From positions 8,765,219 to 8,829,218 of the forward strand of contig CM046341.1 of NCBI GenBank assembly GCA_025403435.1: a stretch of 64,000 nucleotides of DNA. The letters run 5' to 3'. Below are positions 49,488 through 61,224 of this stretch, in pieces. The DNA is from Artocarpus heterophyllus. Its lineage: Eukaryota > Streptophyta > Magnoliopsida > Rosales > Moraceae. Positions within the stretch are counted from its first letter, which is position 1, and each line of letters begins with the position of its first letter. The notes below the pieces were generated by a model. That model did no database searches, had not been told where the DNA came from, and worked only from the letters and a program-made list of their open reading frames with translations. A program made the position numbers and the translations under genes.

Positions 49488-49791
49488 TGTGGGTGCGATA
49501 GTGGAGGGGGCACTTCGGTGGTCTGGGGTGGGCAGGGTAATAAGAGTGGGGTCTCTTTAGGGTTAGGGTCGCAGGTGGGGGGGGGGGGGGGGGTAGGGGG
49601 CGTTTAGGCTGGCCTAGGGAAAAGGGGCTAACGGGGTGTGGGGGCACGATAGGGTATGGGGGAAGGGCGTGGGCTACTACGACTTAAGGGAGGGAAGGAG
49701 GGAGGATGGGGGACAGATCGTGACGGCTGGAACGGGGCGCACAGTTGGGCAAAGGGGAGTGAGGGAGGGGGGTCAGGTTGGGGGGGGTGGT
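49488..49791 (+). other. G-rich island with strong G-quadruplex potential
   Basis: Over about 300 bases the plus strand is dominated by runs of G, in sharp contrast to the AT-rich surroundings. It includes 17 consecutive G residues at 49,577-49,593 and TTTAGGGTTAGGG at 49,556-49,568, which contains one perfect plant telomere repeat. Many GGG runs lie within 1-10 bases of each other, so several quadruplexes could form on this strand. No protein motif is seen on either strand. Confidence 0.7.
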
Positions 49792-50000
49792 TTGAGTCCT
49801 TCTTTTGTCTAATGAGTTTTTAGGGTTTTTTTTTTAATGATTGGTTAAGATTTAACTTTAAAGATCAATGGTTAAGATTAAATTGGGCATTTTAGTCATT
49901 TCAAAGAAAAATTTAACAAAGTTAATTCTTGGATGTATCAGTATGATTAGTTTTAGTTTAGAAATGTCACTGTAATTTGTGGCACTCTACCTTTTTAGGT

Positions 50001-53000
50001 TGTTACATAACTTTCTTAACTTAAATCTTACTTACAAGTTAGACAAATTCTGGGAATTTTTTTTTTGTTTTAACGTACTTTAAAACGTACTTGAATCTGT
50101 TGCAAAGTAAACTAAAACATAACTCAAAACTTAACTTTATAATTATGTAAAGCATTTCACAAATATATCTTTTAACGTGTTTTTCTTAAAATATTTCTTA
50201 TTAGATATTACCATGAACATTGACTTTCTTAAAACTTTGAAAATACCATATCAAATAGTGGAAAACTTTCTCTATAATTAGCAAAAGACTTCTTGTAGTG
50301 GTTACCATACTCAATCTTTGCATTTGTCCACCGTATCACCGAGCTCTTCAACCAATCTTATTGGTCTTCGTAAGACTACTTACAGCATGAAATAACTTGT
50401 AATCAGCCTTCGCTCAGCAATTTCAAAAATAATCTCACAAATCATTAAAACTTTAACATTCATTATAAAAACTTTTGCCTTAAAATCTTTTTTATAAAAT
50501 TTTTTTTTTTTATAAAAACATTACTTAATGGAATGCAAGCAATAACATAATGCATGATTCTATTTATGCTTAATTATAAACTTTCAGTATAAGCTTCTTA
50601 CTATCATTCATATCTTACTTATCTTGTGAACTTAAATGTTCATACCAACATCATCAATCATGAGAATATAATGCTTCCTTTATGAAAGATTTAAGACCAT
50701 CAAACAATGAGGTTATATATTTAACTTTACTTGTAAACAACACTTACTTATCATTTTTGCTTTATCTTCTTGTTAACTTTCGTGAGTATATCAAATGCTA
50801 ACATACAGTATGCTAAAACTTGGAATTTAAACATTAAACATAGCAAATGTAAACATATTACAAAACATGACTTGGTATTTAAAACATTGTGCATAACAAA
50901 TACAACCAAACTTTAAACATAATAGTTGCAATCATATTGCAAATCTTGACTTGAACTTTTAAACTTTATGCATAAAAATGCAAACATAAAAGAAATTCAA
51001 AGCATTTGAAATTTATTTTCTTCATGCTGTAGGTGAGGTTTGAAACTCGCCTGAACTTAGCCCTAGTGTTCTCATTTGTTTTCTTTTTCCTTCTATTAGT
51101 CAACTTCTATGTCTTGTTTAAACGACATCAAATTATTAGCTAACTTTTCTTATTATCAATCTACTTGATTGATAACAAAACTTAAACATTAACCGTTCAT
51201 TCTTTTTTGCTTAACTTTGTATCCTATCGATTTATCTTACCTTTACTTAAGTTAAACGCCCCTTAGTTAAATTTCTCATCTTACTTGACAGTTTCGTTAC
51301 TTAACATGATATGGAACACTTTCTATCTAAGGGTATTTCACTAATTTAGAAAACTGAAGTCTATTTTAGTTGTTCCCTTAAAATTGTTGATTTTACCTTT
51401 ATAGTTTTTTTTTTTTTTTTTGGTAAACTTCATAACTTTGCTAAATTCCTTGCTTAACTTTACCATCTAAATTCTTACAGGTTCAAAAACACTCCTACCT
51501 AGGGCGTTTTCCTAAATCGGGCATTTCGAGTCGTTTTGGTCATTTTACTAAAAATGACCATTTTGCCCTTGATAGGTTTTAGTAAACTTTCAGAACACAT
51601 TTTAAAACATAACTTACATTCTCTTGTTACTTATAATGTTATGAAAGACCAAACATCGATTTCCTTTCTATAAAAATCTATTTCATTAAAACTTTACAGT
51701 TTTAACTAGTAATACAAAAAACCTGACCTTTTCACCCTTAACGTACTTCTTATTCTTTATTTGATAAAAGCTTTTGAGTCCTTTAAGATTAACATTTATG
51801 CTTGCTTATTGCCCATTACAGTGTAGAGAACTAGTACTTCATGATGGAAAAATATAGTTTCACACAGTTTTACGGTTTAGGCCCGAAACACAAAATCTTG
51901 ACCTTTTTGCCCTTAGGACCAAAAACATCCGCTTAATACCAAAATGTTATATTTTTTTGCAAGGATTAAGACTTACAAAATCTCCTTGTTCAAAATCAAA
52001 ACATTCATAATGTTTTTCTTTTTATGAAATTTTGTGCTTAAAATCTTGTAAAATTCATAACTTTAAATTGGTATAGAATTTTTATAAATTGTTCATGAAT
52101 CTTAACCATTTCAATGGTATCTACAACTTTCATGTTTTAAATTTCCTCAAATTCATTCATCTTCATGACATTCTTGAAAATGCAGAATCGAAGTCAACAT
52201 TTTTTGGCTTGTTCTGATCGGAATTCAGTCTAGATTTCTTCACAAAATTTTTTTGGCTTAATGTTTCCAATAAATCTTGTGTTGAACCTAGAAAATTTGC
52301 ATCTTAGCTATCTTAGCATGATTTTCTAAGTTTTAATCTTATTTAGACCTTTTCAATTATTTAATCATCAAACAATTAAAGTGCTTAGCTTTGTGCTTAT
52401 AATAAAGTTTGTTGTACTTTGTCATGTTTGCATAAAACCTTTGTTTTTTAGTCTTTCAATCTCATCATCATCATCATCAACATAACATACAAGCTAAACA
52501 TGCCATAGTGTTTTTCTTACATGCGATAGTCTATGGTATACATAAAACACTTGGTATGCATAGTAAAAACATAAACTTTAAATAGTTTCAAGAGATAGGA
52601 TTTTATCTAGTCATTTCCCAAATTGTTGTCCTCACTTTTAGCACTTGAAAATTTCTCAAAATCCTTGACAACAATCCATAACATGTCCCATAAAAATCAT
52701 CTCAAAACTTGCATAGAAACCCTAGATCACAATAGGTTAAGTTTAGATTTTCACCTTGAAACCTCGTTGAACTCCACCAAAGCCCTTGAGTTTGCTTCTA
52801 AGGATGATTGGAAGATAAAATCATTAAAAAAAAATTTGAGAAAGAAGGGCTTGTGGAAGGGGATGGATTTTTGTGAAAAAGTTCCAACTTATTGTGAAAA
52901 ACTTGGAGAAAAAGAAAACATTTGTATCAAAAAGACCCTTGATATATGTAGACCACTTTGAGGACTTAAATGCAAAGAAAAATTGCCCAACAACACTTTT

Positions 53001-53988
53001 CAATTCTATCAAGGGAGATGTGGAATATTTCCCACTTTTGAAGTGTCCCTTTTTTTTTTTCAATTTTGGTGGCTAATTACTTAGTCATCACTTAGCTTTT
53101 TGTGGTGCAAATTTGGCTTAAAAGCCATGGTAGAAATCCAGCCATCACTAGGGGAAATATGGCAACATTTCATCCTTTTGTGTGCCTCATGGTGGGTCCT
53201 ACAATAACTTTTTTACACAGTCTAAATTTATATCGACAATATTTTTCTTATCCTGTCGGTACTCTTTTTTTATACAATTTATGAGGTCCCATATCCTCCC
53301 ATACTTATTCACATCCACCACATAATATAATTTCTATACTGCTTAACTATATATAGTCTAAATTTATACTCAATATTTTTCCTATACTGTCGGTATATTT
53401 TCTATACTATTATGAGCTTATACAACATTCCTTACTCATTCATATCCTCCACACGATATAGTTCCTATATAGCTTAACTTTAAACAATCCAATTTCTATA
53501 CTGCTTAACTTTAAGCAGTCCAATTCCTACACTACATTACTTTTGCAGTATAATTTCTATTCTATAAATTTTATTAGCATAATTTCTTACACTGTATTAC
53601 TTTATCAGTATAATCCTTATACTACATTATTCTCATATTGTGTAATTTTTCATATTTCTATACAGTATTTTCCTTAAACTGTATTTTTGTCTTAACATTT
53701 TCTACCGCGCATTCTGCAATAGTTAAGCTTTCCAGCTTATTTTCATATCCTTCCTTTCTTGTATACGACTATGGTGTGATTTTTACCCTTGACATCCCAT
53801 TTTTACTTTTGTGGAATTTATTATAAAAGTCAAATCAAGACAATAATCCTTGTGACACTCTTTATGTTCTTAGAATATTTAACAAATTTTTGAGCATAAA
53901 CTTAAGCTCATAAAATTTGTACTTAAATTATTTAACATAATCCCTTGATTATTGCATTATAATGTACTAGAAATGCTTGGGTGTCACA
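50001..53988 (-). mobile_element. Probable large solo LTR, Tekay-like
   Basis: On the minus strand the segment starts TGTGACACCCAAGC, the usual start of Tekay/Del LTRs, and ends ATGTAACA. Size (about 4.0 kb), AT-richness and lack of domains fit a long LTR. The flanking five bases (TAGGT and TAATT) do not match, so the exact ends or the origin may differ. Frames inside (for example 52,623-52,961) have no recognisable motif. Confidence 0.35.
53230..53690. repeat. Degenerate short-motif array (CTATACTG and CAGTATA phrases)
   Basis: Phrases like TTCTATACTGCTTAACTTTA, CCTATACTGTCGG and GCAGTATAATTTCTA recur about every 25-60 bases, roughly ten times. Spacing is irregular. It lies 300-760 bases inside the proposed LTR start, a position comparable to cluster 1 of the young element. 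Confidence 0.5.
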
Positions 53989-55224
53989 TAATTTGGGTGA
54001 AAGATACGGTATGTAACCCTAGTTTATCCTTTTTTTCTTTTTGCTTTTTCATACCTTTACTCCTAAGCTTTGCATTCTTTGGAAAATTGCCTCTTATGTA
54101 CGTCAATATGTTAAATGGCGTTATTAGTTTGAGGCCAAATTGTAACTATACAGTAAATTTAGTGGGTTAATTCCCAAAATTCAAAAATTAAGAGGGAAAT
54201 TTGTCAAAAGTGAAAACCTTATGGGAGCATGGTGCTAAAAACTCTGTTTAAAAAAACGAAAAAAAAATTGCTCTAAGAATTTTTTATCGTGAAAAGCCAT
54301 TTTCTATATACTTCACTTCCTAGACGAGATCTAAGCAAGTCAGTTTAAAATCACCTTTGTTACAACACACAACGAACAAAAAAAAAAAGGAAAAAAAAAA
54401 AAAAAGAAGAAGCAGCGGAAATAGCAACATTTAATGCCAAAAAAAAAAAGAGGAAAAAGGTGAGGCATTGAATGAAGTAAAAACAGTGTTGAAAAGCCAT
54501 TGACGTAGGCACGTGCATTACTCGTGCAATCCAAAGTAATTACCTAATAGGAACTTTCAACACCATCAAATGTGCTGCGCGCATCACTTGGGATGAGACC
54601 CCAAGAGAGTAAGGATCTCAGAGAAGCAGTATGAAATTTGAGTGCTACTAAAAAAAAAAAAAAAAAAAAAAGCTAATACCCCCATGCCCTTTTGTGTCGT
54701 ATTTGCACTGGGAAAATAATAATAATAATAATAATAATAACAACCGCATCCATCTCTATCTCAGCCTCATTGTTGCATGCTCATGAACTAACGCACAAGG
54801 ACGAGAGACCCATGACACGCCCAGATTTCAAATTCTAAATTAAGATATATTACGGTACAATTAATAATGAGGGAGTTCAATTCTCATATAAATATGAGAT
54901 TCATTTTTTTTCTTAATACAATGAGTCCTTTCACGTTCTAACATTGTAACTCTTTAGAATAAACGCAGATTAGCTTTAAATATTTAATTGCCCTCAAGCA
55001 ACGACTTTTTAGATTGCTTGTGATGCTTGAGTTCCTCCCTTGTGCTTGGTCCAGTATTTGGGTGCTTGGGTGCATAGGAGCTCATGTTGCTTCAAGTGTT
55101 TTGGGTGTATAGATCGTCCGATACTCGATCTGTTGGCATTTGGATGTTTTACGAGCATGTTGCAGAAATGTCATGTTATATATATTCATATACATATATA
55201 TATATATATATTACAAATGTCTGA
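53989..55224. other. AT-rich DNA without a recognised gene
   Basis: A-runs near 54,380-54,410 and 54,650-54,672 and an (AAT)n microsatellite at 54,716-54,740 break the sequence. Short frames (for example 55,040-55,270) have no known motif. I see nothing else. Confidence 0.45.
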
Positions 55225-55700
55225 AAATTTTCTAAATAAAATTTATTGCACAAAGTACATAAATGAATAATTTTTGAATTATTTTCATGAGCCCTCTATT
55301 ATTGTCATTGCTATTATTGTTATTGACTAATAAAATTTTTCAAGTATTTTGAACTGCAGCGGAAGGTTCAAGCCTCAGTTAAAAGCATGGTGTGCTAGAG
55401 TATAATGATATCATTAGTCTGTGATTTTCCATTGCCGTGATTTAATTGAATATTTTTGCTCTTTGGCTGTGGTATAATGGGATTTTTTTTTTTCGGAATT
55501 TATAAATATAAAAGGAAGAATATGATCATTTATTCAAAGTAAGAAAAGGAAGGATTATATGGGTATAATGGCTACTTGCTGATATATAAATGTGTAATGG
55601 AAAAGCAGTGGTCGACGTGTGTTAATATACATATATTATATCATTGCTATATTAATAAGATTTTTGTTATTGACAACTATTATACTATATATAAATTTTA
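55225..55700. repeat. Long direct repeat, left copy
   Basis: The sequence from TTTTTGAATTATTTTCATGAGCCC through TAATATACATATATTATAT recurs at 63,546-64,000 with few differences. The right copy runs off the window, so the full length is unknown. No gene is seen in it. Confidence 0.9.
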
Positions 55701-56460
55701 TGATGTGTTGGGATACCACACGATTTTCAAATGATTCATCCAGAGTTAAAGTCCCTTCCACCATTATCCGCCCATCTCCCTTTATTTCCCCGTGCAGCGT
55801 ACTCATGAAATTATACACACATATATCCCTATATCTTATTGTTGCTAATGAATATTTATATATATGTTATAAATATAATTGTTATATTATTCTTTTAGCA
55901 AGTAGTAGACAAACATTACGTAGTGGGAGAATATAATAATTTTGCCTCCTTGTTATGCGGGTCTGTGATAAATGTTACAAGTATCTATATTCACACACAC
56001 ACACATATACATATACATATAAAAGAATAGCCGTGGATTATTCTTAGATGCATGTGCCCATATTAGTGTTGCTCACCAACACAGTTTCTTGTCGTGTATA
56101 AGAATGTATTGCACTAATCTATAGGTGCAAGATAATCTTATTTCTACAAGATTCCTCGACAAATCCATAACACCTCCATGTATTTCTCTAATTGTTTGTT
56201 TTCGTTTTTTTTTCATTTATTTATGTCTGATTTTTTTAAACTATTAGACTTCATGGAAACCCATCCAGATCATATACGTGGTATTGAGGATTTTTTTTTT
56301 TTCAGGATCAAAGTGGAGTCCAACTCATCCCCAATAAGACTTCATTATTTTTTCACGTATGGCTCCTATCCTCAATGACTATCCTTCTTTCTTCTTTTTG
56401 TCTTTTTCTCCCAAGTCTCCTTCGGTAGGCGTGGTGCACAAATGTGTCACCATGAGCAGC
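55701..56460. other. AT-rich DNA without a recognised gene
   Basis: It holds (CA)n at 55,992-56,006 and T-runs; no convincing coding frame. It probably continues the duplicated block whose right copy lies beyond the window. Confidence 0.4.
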
Positions 56461-56699
56461 GTATGATGAACATGTTAGAGTTTTCTTGAGTTTTGTAAAG
56501 GAAGATCCTTATTATTGTTTTTGAGTATTATGAACAAAATAAAAGTGCTGTCTTTAATTCAAGATATGGTTTATGTTGACATGTATGAGATTAGTTTTGA
56601 GAGTATGTAAGATGATAACATGATTTAGTAAGAAAAAACAAATATATAGAAACTTAACTTATATCTCCTGGAGCAGTGACGTTTTCTTATATTTCTGGG

Positions 56700-57400
56700 T
56701 CTTACTGAAAATGAATTTTATAGATTTTGGAGAATATATCTAAAAAATTGACATTCTAAGCTTTCGAACAAGCTATCATGAGCTTAAATCAGAGTTGTAT
56801 TATATTTTGTATGAATTTCTAAAGTTTTGGCTCAAAATTAGAAAATTTGGCTAAAGTATACTACGGTTTTATGAATTGTAGAACGGAATAAAAATACTTA
56901 TCGTTACCCAAATAAAATAAAATTAAAGCTGATAGTATATTTGGATGTCTATTATATCCTGTAAAAATTTCAAAGCTACTCGAATTTTTATGATTTTTAT
57001 AAAATTCGTTTATTGCTTGTTGCCTGTATCGTATTTTCAGCAACAGTGTTATGATTTGCGAAACATGAAATAATTTCTCATATTGACCCAATTGTAATGA
57101 AATTAAATATGGTGATATTTTCATATGTTTATAGCACTTGGTAAAAATTGCAGCCTATTTTGAATTTTGTGTGAATTTTAAAAATTCATGGACTATTGGT
57201 TGTCTGTGTATTGTTTTCTAGAAACAATGTGGTGTATTTGAAAATATAAAAATAGTACTTTCAATAATCAAAATGTTATGAAATTTAATCTAGTGACATG
57301 TATGGATGTTAGGAATGTTGTGTAAAAGTTTCTATGCCATTGGAATTTTTTGCAATTTTTAAAAATTCGTTGATGGATGGCTACCAGTGAAAAAAAATGG
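56700..57400. repeat. Degenerate tandem repeat, period about 180 bases
   Basis: Three to four diverged units each end in a phrase like TTTTTAAAAATTCGTTGATGG, TTTTAAAAATTCATGGACTA or TTTATAAAATTCGTTTATTG, near 57,000, 57,185 and 57,360. They lie inside the LTR at 56,470-58,555. Confidence 0.5.
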
Positions 57401-57841
57401 GTGAACCTGTTCAAGTTTAGAAATTTTTTTTATTATAAGTGATATTGTTGCAATTTCATAATATGGTTGTACGATTTGGTTTGTGATGACCTTAAATCAT
57501 TGTAATGATGGTTTTTAAGACTAAGTGGTAAATTAATAATATTAAGAATTAAAGCACACTATTGCTAAACGAAGAGGTCAACCTTTCGACGCTTGTTGTT
57601 TCGGATAATCTATAAGTAAAGTGTTCACCTGTAACACATAACAATATTGTATATGTTTTCAATACTTTGGATATTTGAAGCATGATTTATCCTTTGCATA
57701 TTTCTAATGATGTTGGATATTTGAGAAATGATATATTTATATGATTATCTTGAAAACGCATGATATTATTATTGTCAAAGTTATATTTGAATACATGATG
57801 TTTTCACATGGCTTAGTGTTATGGTTTATATGGCGCCGGGC

Positions 57842-58015
57842 ACGGGGTGATTAGTACCCCTTATATTATTATTTGGGAGATTAGTTCCCGTAGGGTGATT
57901 AGTGCCCTTATGTTATTATTGGGAAATTAGTTCCCATAGGGTGATTAGTGCCCTTATTTTGTGATTCAGGAGATTACATCCCGTAGGGTGATTAGTGCCC
58001 TTATTAATTGTGCCC
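57842..58015. repeat. Tandem repeat, 46-48 bases x about 3.7
   Basis: Units start at about 57,842, 57,890, 57,936 and 57,983 and share AGGGTGATTAGTGCCCTTAT and a GGRRATTAGTTCCC phrase. It is the GC-richest part of this LTR. Confidence 0.85.
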
Positions 58016-58573
58016 ATAGAAATAAATGATAATAAAGCCCACACTAAAGCTCAGGCCTGAATAAATATTGTATTATTATTAATACTTTCATGCATTCATA
58101 AAAATTCAATTAATTATTTTGTGAGCTAAAAGCTTTACTTACTGAGTTTATCACTCATATTATTAAGTTCTGTGTTACAGGAACTTCAAATGGTGCCTCT
58201 AGCTCATATGCTGAGTGAAGACACAATTGTGGTTACTTTGAGACTGTGTGTGCATATGGCCCAACCTGTGTGTTTAGTTACTTAATGTTATTATCATGTG
58301 TTTGCAAATTAAATAATTTCCAAACTTGTGACTTTGGAAAAAAAAATTGGATTGTTGTCGAAATTTAAGAATTGTTATGCATTTAATAATCTAAGATAAT
58401 TTTCCACATAATTGATAATATTGAATTATTCTCATTGAAGAATTCAAATCATTTTACTTTGTGGTTTAAATTGTTTTCAAAAAAAATTATGCAAATTTCA
58501 TTAATTATATTTTCGTATTTTATAATATTTGGGAAGTCACGATCGGGCCGTGACAAGAGAATGCTATCAGAGC

Positions 58574-59196
58574 TATTGGTTTTTAAAAGCATTTTTGTAG
58601 ACAAAACGATATCAACACTATTTTGGATAGTGCAGTCTCAACTTCACCAGTAAGTTTTCATAATTCATTTATGATATTTGTTAAGTTGTATTATGCAATA
58701 ATTTATAATCAAATTCATTTATAGAAGTACTTGTGACAATAAGATGTAGGGCTTTATGAAAGAGATTATTCCAAACAATCTCAAAATAATAATGTCTCCA
58801 AATAATTTATGAACCTTCGCCCATAATCAAGTTAAGCCTCAACTTAATAAGAATTTTAAACTTATTTATTAATAGGAATTTAACAAAATGTTAACGCCTG
58901 AAACCCATTTCAGCCCAAAACGTTTAGGCTTAGTTCAGATTCTAGCCCAGCTCGGTTTAATCTTCGCACATGGCTTTCATATGTGTCTAGCATAGTACTC
59001 CATTCTTAGTCTATTTATAGGGTTACTATGCATAAGAGCTCATTTCTCGGAGCTCACTTTCTCACTAAATTTTTTGTTCTCTCTCTAACTCTCAAATTCT
59101 CTTCCTTCTCTTTAGATATTCTTCTCTTTCTCTAAAATATTTTTCAAAACTCTCCAACTTTCTACCTTGATTCTTTCTTTATCTTTCTCTTTTACC
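58574..59196. other. Decayed DNA after the LTR and a CT-rich leader
   Basis: No gene is seen up to 59,040. From 59,050 to 59,196 the plus strand is CT-rich (CTCTCTCTAACTC and similar) and looks like the 5' untranslated leader of the broken gene that follows. Confidence 0.35.
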
Positions 59197-59934
59197 ATGG
59201 GCCCAAGGTACCAACACCTAAAAAAGTACTTCCCTTCACTTTTTTAGGAAGTCCTCAGGAAGAAATACAAGGCGAGGATCACTCAATTGTCGATTCTCAT
59301 GCGTTTTGGCATCTCTAGTGATGTAAGGATGCTGACATAAGGGACGATTTGTCCAAGTGACTTTGATCAAAAAGCTAATCTTCCAGGTATGGGCACTAGT
59401 CGTAGTGCAATGAAAAGAAAGGCTTGTGCCATGACTAATATCGTCTATAAGGGGTGTCGTAGAATCTCCAAGGCTTTAACTACATCTCCTACTTGTCGTT
59501 AAATAATTTAACGACACTAAGCTATTGTCGTTAAAAGGAGACCTTTAATACGACATCTATATAGATGTCGTTAATTATTGTTTCAAATGTCGTTAATGAC
59601 ATCTTTGTTGAAAATGCCGTTGTGTATACTTTTCAATGATATTTAAAAACTACATGTCGTAAATAATATGTCATTAAATGTAGTTTTTCTTGTAGTGACT
59701 TCACCTGGATTTGTGTAGGTAAATAGAGAGGATAAAATAAATTTTTGTAGGGATGGACTTTCTATAGAGAACTTGGATGACCTCCATGCTTTTCTTCAAA
59801 ACCATCCTAGTGGATATGTCCAAGGTGCGATTTTTAAACTCTGGCCCAAATTCCAAGTAGAGAGACAATGTCTGAAGAATATGGCAATTCAAGATCCTAT
59901 TTGCCAGATGCTAAGAAAGCTAGATGAAGAATAA
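59197..59934 (+). pseudogene. Degraded gene of unknown family
   Basis: After the CT-rich leader, ATG at 59,197 opens a frame reading MGPRYQHLKKYFPSLF, then TAG; it continues as EVLRKKYKARITQ and, after a TAA, as CPSDFDQKANLPG. A second coding-like block at 59,752-59,934 follows a TTTTTGTAG acceptor and reads GLSIENLDDLHAFLQNHPSG to LRKLDEE and a stop. The two blocks are split by the CACTA-like sequence at 59,470-59,698. I do not recognise the family. A plant-specific or transposon-encoded protein are both possible. Confidence 0.3.
59470..59698 (-). mobile_element. CACTA-like terminal fragment with subterminal repeats
   Basis: The right edge, on the minus strand, reads CACTACAAGAAAAA, the classic terminus of many plant CACTA transposons. 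Inside are five copies of a TGTCGTTAA or TGTCGTAAA word (near 59,494, 59,526, 59,565, 59,587 and 59,646) in both orientations, like the subterminal repeats bound by CACTA transposases. The opposite end and a 3-bp target duplication are not clear, so it may be a truncated or non-autonomous copy. Confidence 0.5.
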
Positions 59935-60602
59935 ATCGTCATGCTTTAGAGGCCATCTAAGTATTTGTCTATTTGAAATTGTTACAGTAGGTGTTTAAAA
60001 AAAAATGTGTTCTTTGTCTTTCAAAAAAAAAAAACTGCTTTGAATTCAGAATATTTGTTGTTTTTAGACTATTATAGTAAGTGTTGAATAATTAGTGTTT
60101 TTATTTTATTATTTTCTTTAAAAATATATATATCGTCCTGTTAAGTATATCACATTTTATACTATACCATGTTTGAATTTTTTTTTTATAAAAAAAAGAC
60201 TTATCTAGACTTTTCAAATTCATGTATTGTATTTCAGAAGTTCTAATTGTTGTTTATATCGATTCTCTAGATTTGGTGTATATTTGTCAAAAAGTATACA
60301 ATAGTGTCAGAATATCTTTTGTTGAATTGCCTTAAATTGTCAAAAGTTCTACAGTTCAAAACTCTTTTTTTTTTTAAAACTTGACCCAACTTTTTCATAA
60401 CTTGTCTATGTCTTTGTCTCACCTTCTTACCTAACCAATATTCCGCTTAGATCATTAGATTACCTGTCCATTATCTTCTTGTCTACCACCTCAGTCCCTT
60501 TTATGTTTCCATCATCTTTAAAATCCCATTCAAGACTCTGGGTTTAGATAGAGCGGGCCAAAAAAAAAAAAAAAGAGAGTCAACCAATCATACAAACCAA
60601 AC
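59935..60602. other. DNA without a recognised gene, upstream of the LOG copy
   Basis: AT-rich with A- and T-runs; an A-run at 60,560-60,574 is followed by GAGAGTCAACC just ahead of the LOG start. Nothing else is seen. Confidence 0.4.
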
Positions 60603-61224
60603 ATGTCTACCTCCTACTCATCTAGAAAAATAAGAAATATCTGTGTCTTTTGTGGTTCCAGCCTTGGAAAAGATAAAGGGTACCTTAAAGCCACAAAACA
60701 CTTAGGACAAAGATTAGCATGTAGAAAGATTAACTTGATTTATGGGGGTGGAAGTTTAGGATTAATGGGGAGTGTAGCATCAGCAGCTAAGTCTAATGGT
60801 GCCAAAGTCATAGGGATTATCCCTCATCTTTTGGCTGAAGGGAACCTATGTGGGAAACTCTAGGTAGGGAAAAAGAAGTTTCGGACATCCTTGAGAGTCT
60901 TAAAACCATGATCAATAAGTCTGATGCTTTTATGTCATTATCTGGTGGTTTAGGTACCTTGAGGAAGTATTCGTAGTTGCTAGTAGGAATTTACTGGGTA
61001 TTCACTCCAAACCTTTGGGTCTCTTGAATGTAAATAGTTTTTATGATGGTTTTTTAAAATTTTTACATTACGTTGTGGAACGAAACTTTATTTTAATGTA
61101 AAGGAGACAAATCTTTATTATTGTTTCAATAGTTGAGGAACTATTGGATAAGATGCAAATCGTCCATCTTGAGTCTGACATTGCAACGTCCAAGCTTGAT
61201 TGGGAGAAGGGAAGCTGGAAGTGA
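60603..61224 (+). pseudogene. LOG: Intronless LOG-type cytokinin riboside 5'-monophosphate phosphoribohydrolase pseudogene
   Basis: LOG enzymes release active cytokinin bases from their ribotides in the cytosol. The first 86 residues read ICVFCGSSLGKDKGYL, LIYGGGSLGLMG and VIGIIPHLL, all LOG hallmarks. Two one-base shifts follow, near 60,853 and 60,970. Past them the frame resumes as INKSDAFMSLSGGLGTL, LLGIHSKPLGLLNV, FLKFLHYVVE and a C terminus ending KLDWEKGSWK at a TGA, 61,222-61,224. There is also a TAA after FILM near 61,098. The catalytic motif PGGxGTxxE reads SGGLGTLRK, so the proline and glutamate are gone. LOG genes of plants normally have several introns; none is present, so this is probably a retrocopy, though no poly(A) tail is seen. 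Confidence 0.82.

Larger units (their letters stand above)
56470..58555 (+). mobile_element. Second Tekay-like LTR (right end clear, left end uncertain)
   Basis: The right end reads CGATCGGGCCGTGACA, followed five bases later by ATGCTATCAGAGC, a one-step-worn Met-tRNA primer site (58,561-58,573). This fixes an LTR end and its orientation. Upstream lie repeats typical of long LTRs. The left TG is not clear. Downstream internal sequence is too decayed to read gag or pol. Confidence 0.55.

Noticed and set aside
52623..52961. A 112-residue frame with a Met start in the proposed solo LTR
   Set aside because: No recognisable motif, an opposing frame on the other strand, and a position inside repeat DNA. 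It could be LTR leader sequence; I see no support for a gene.
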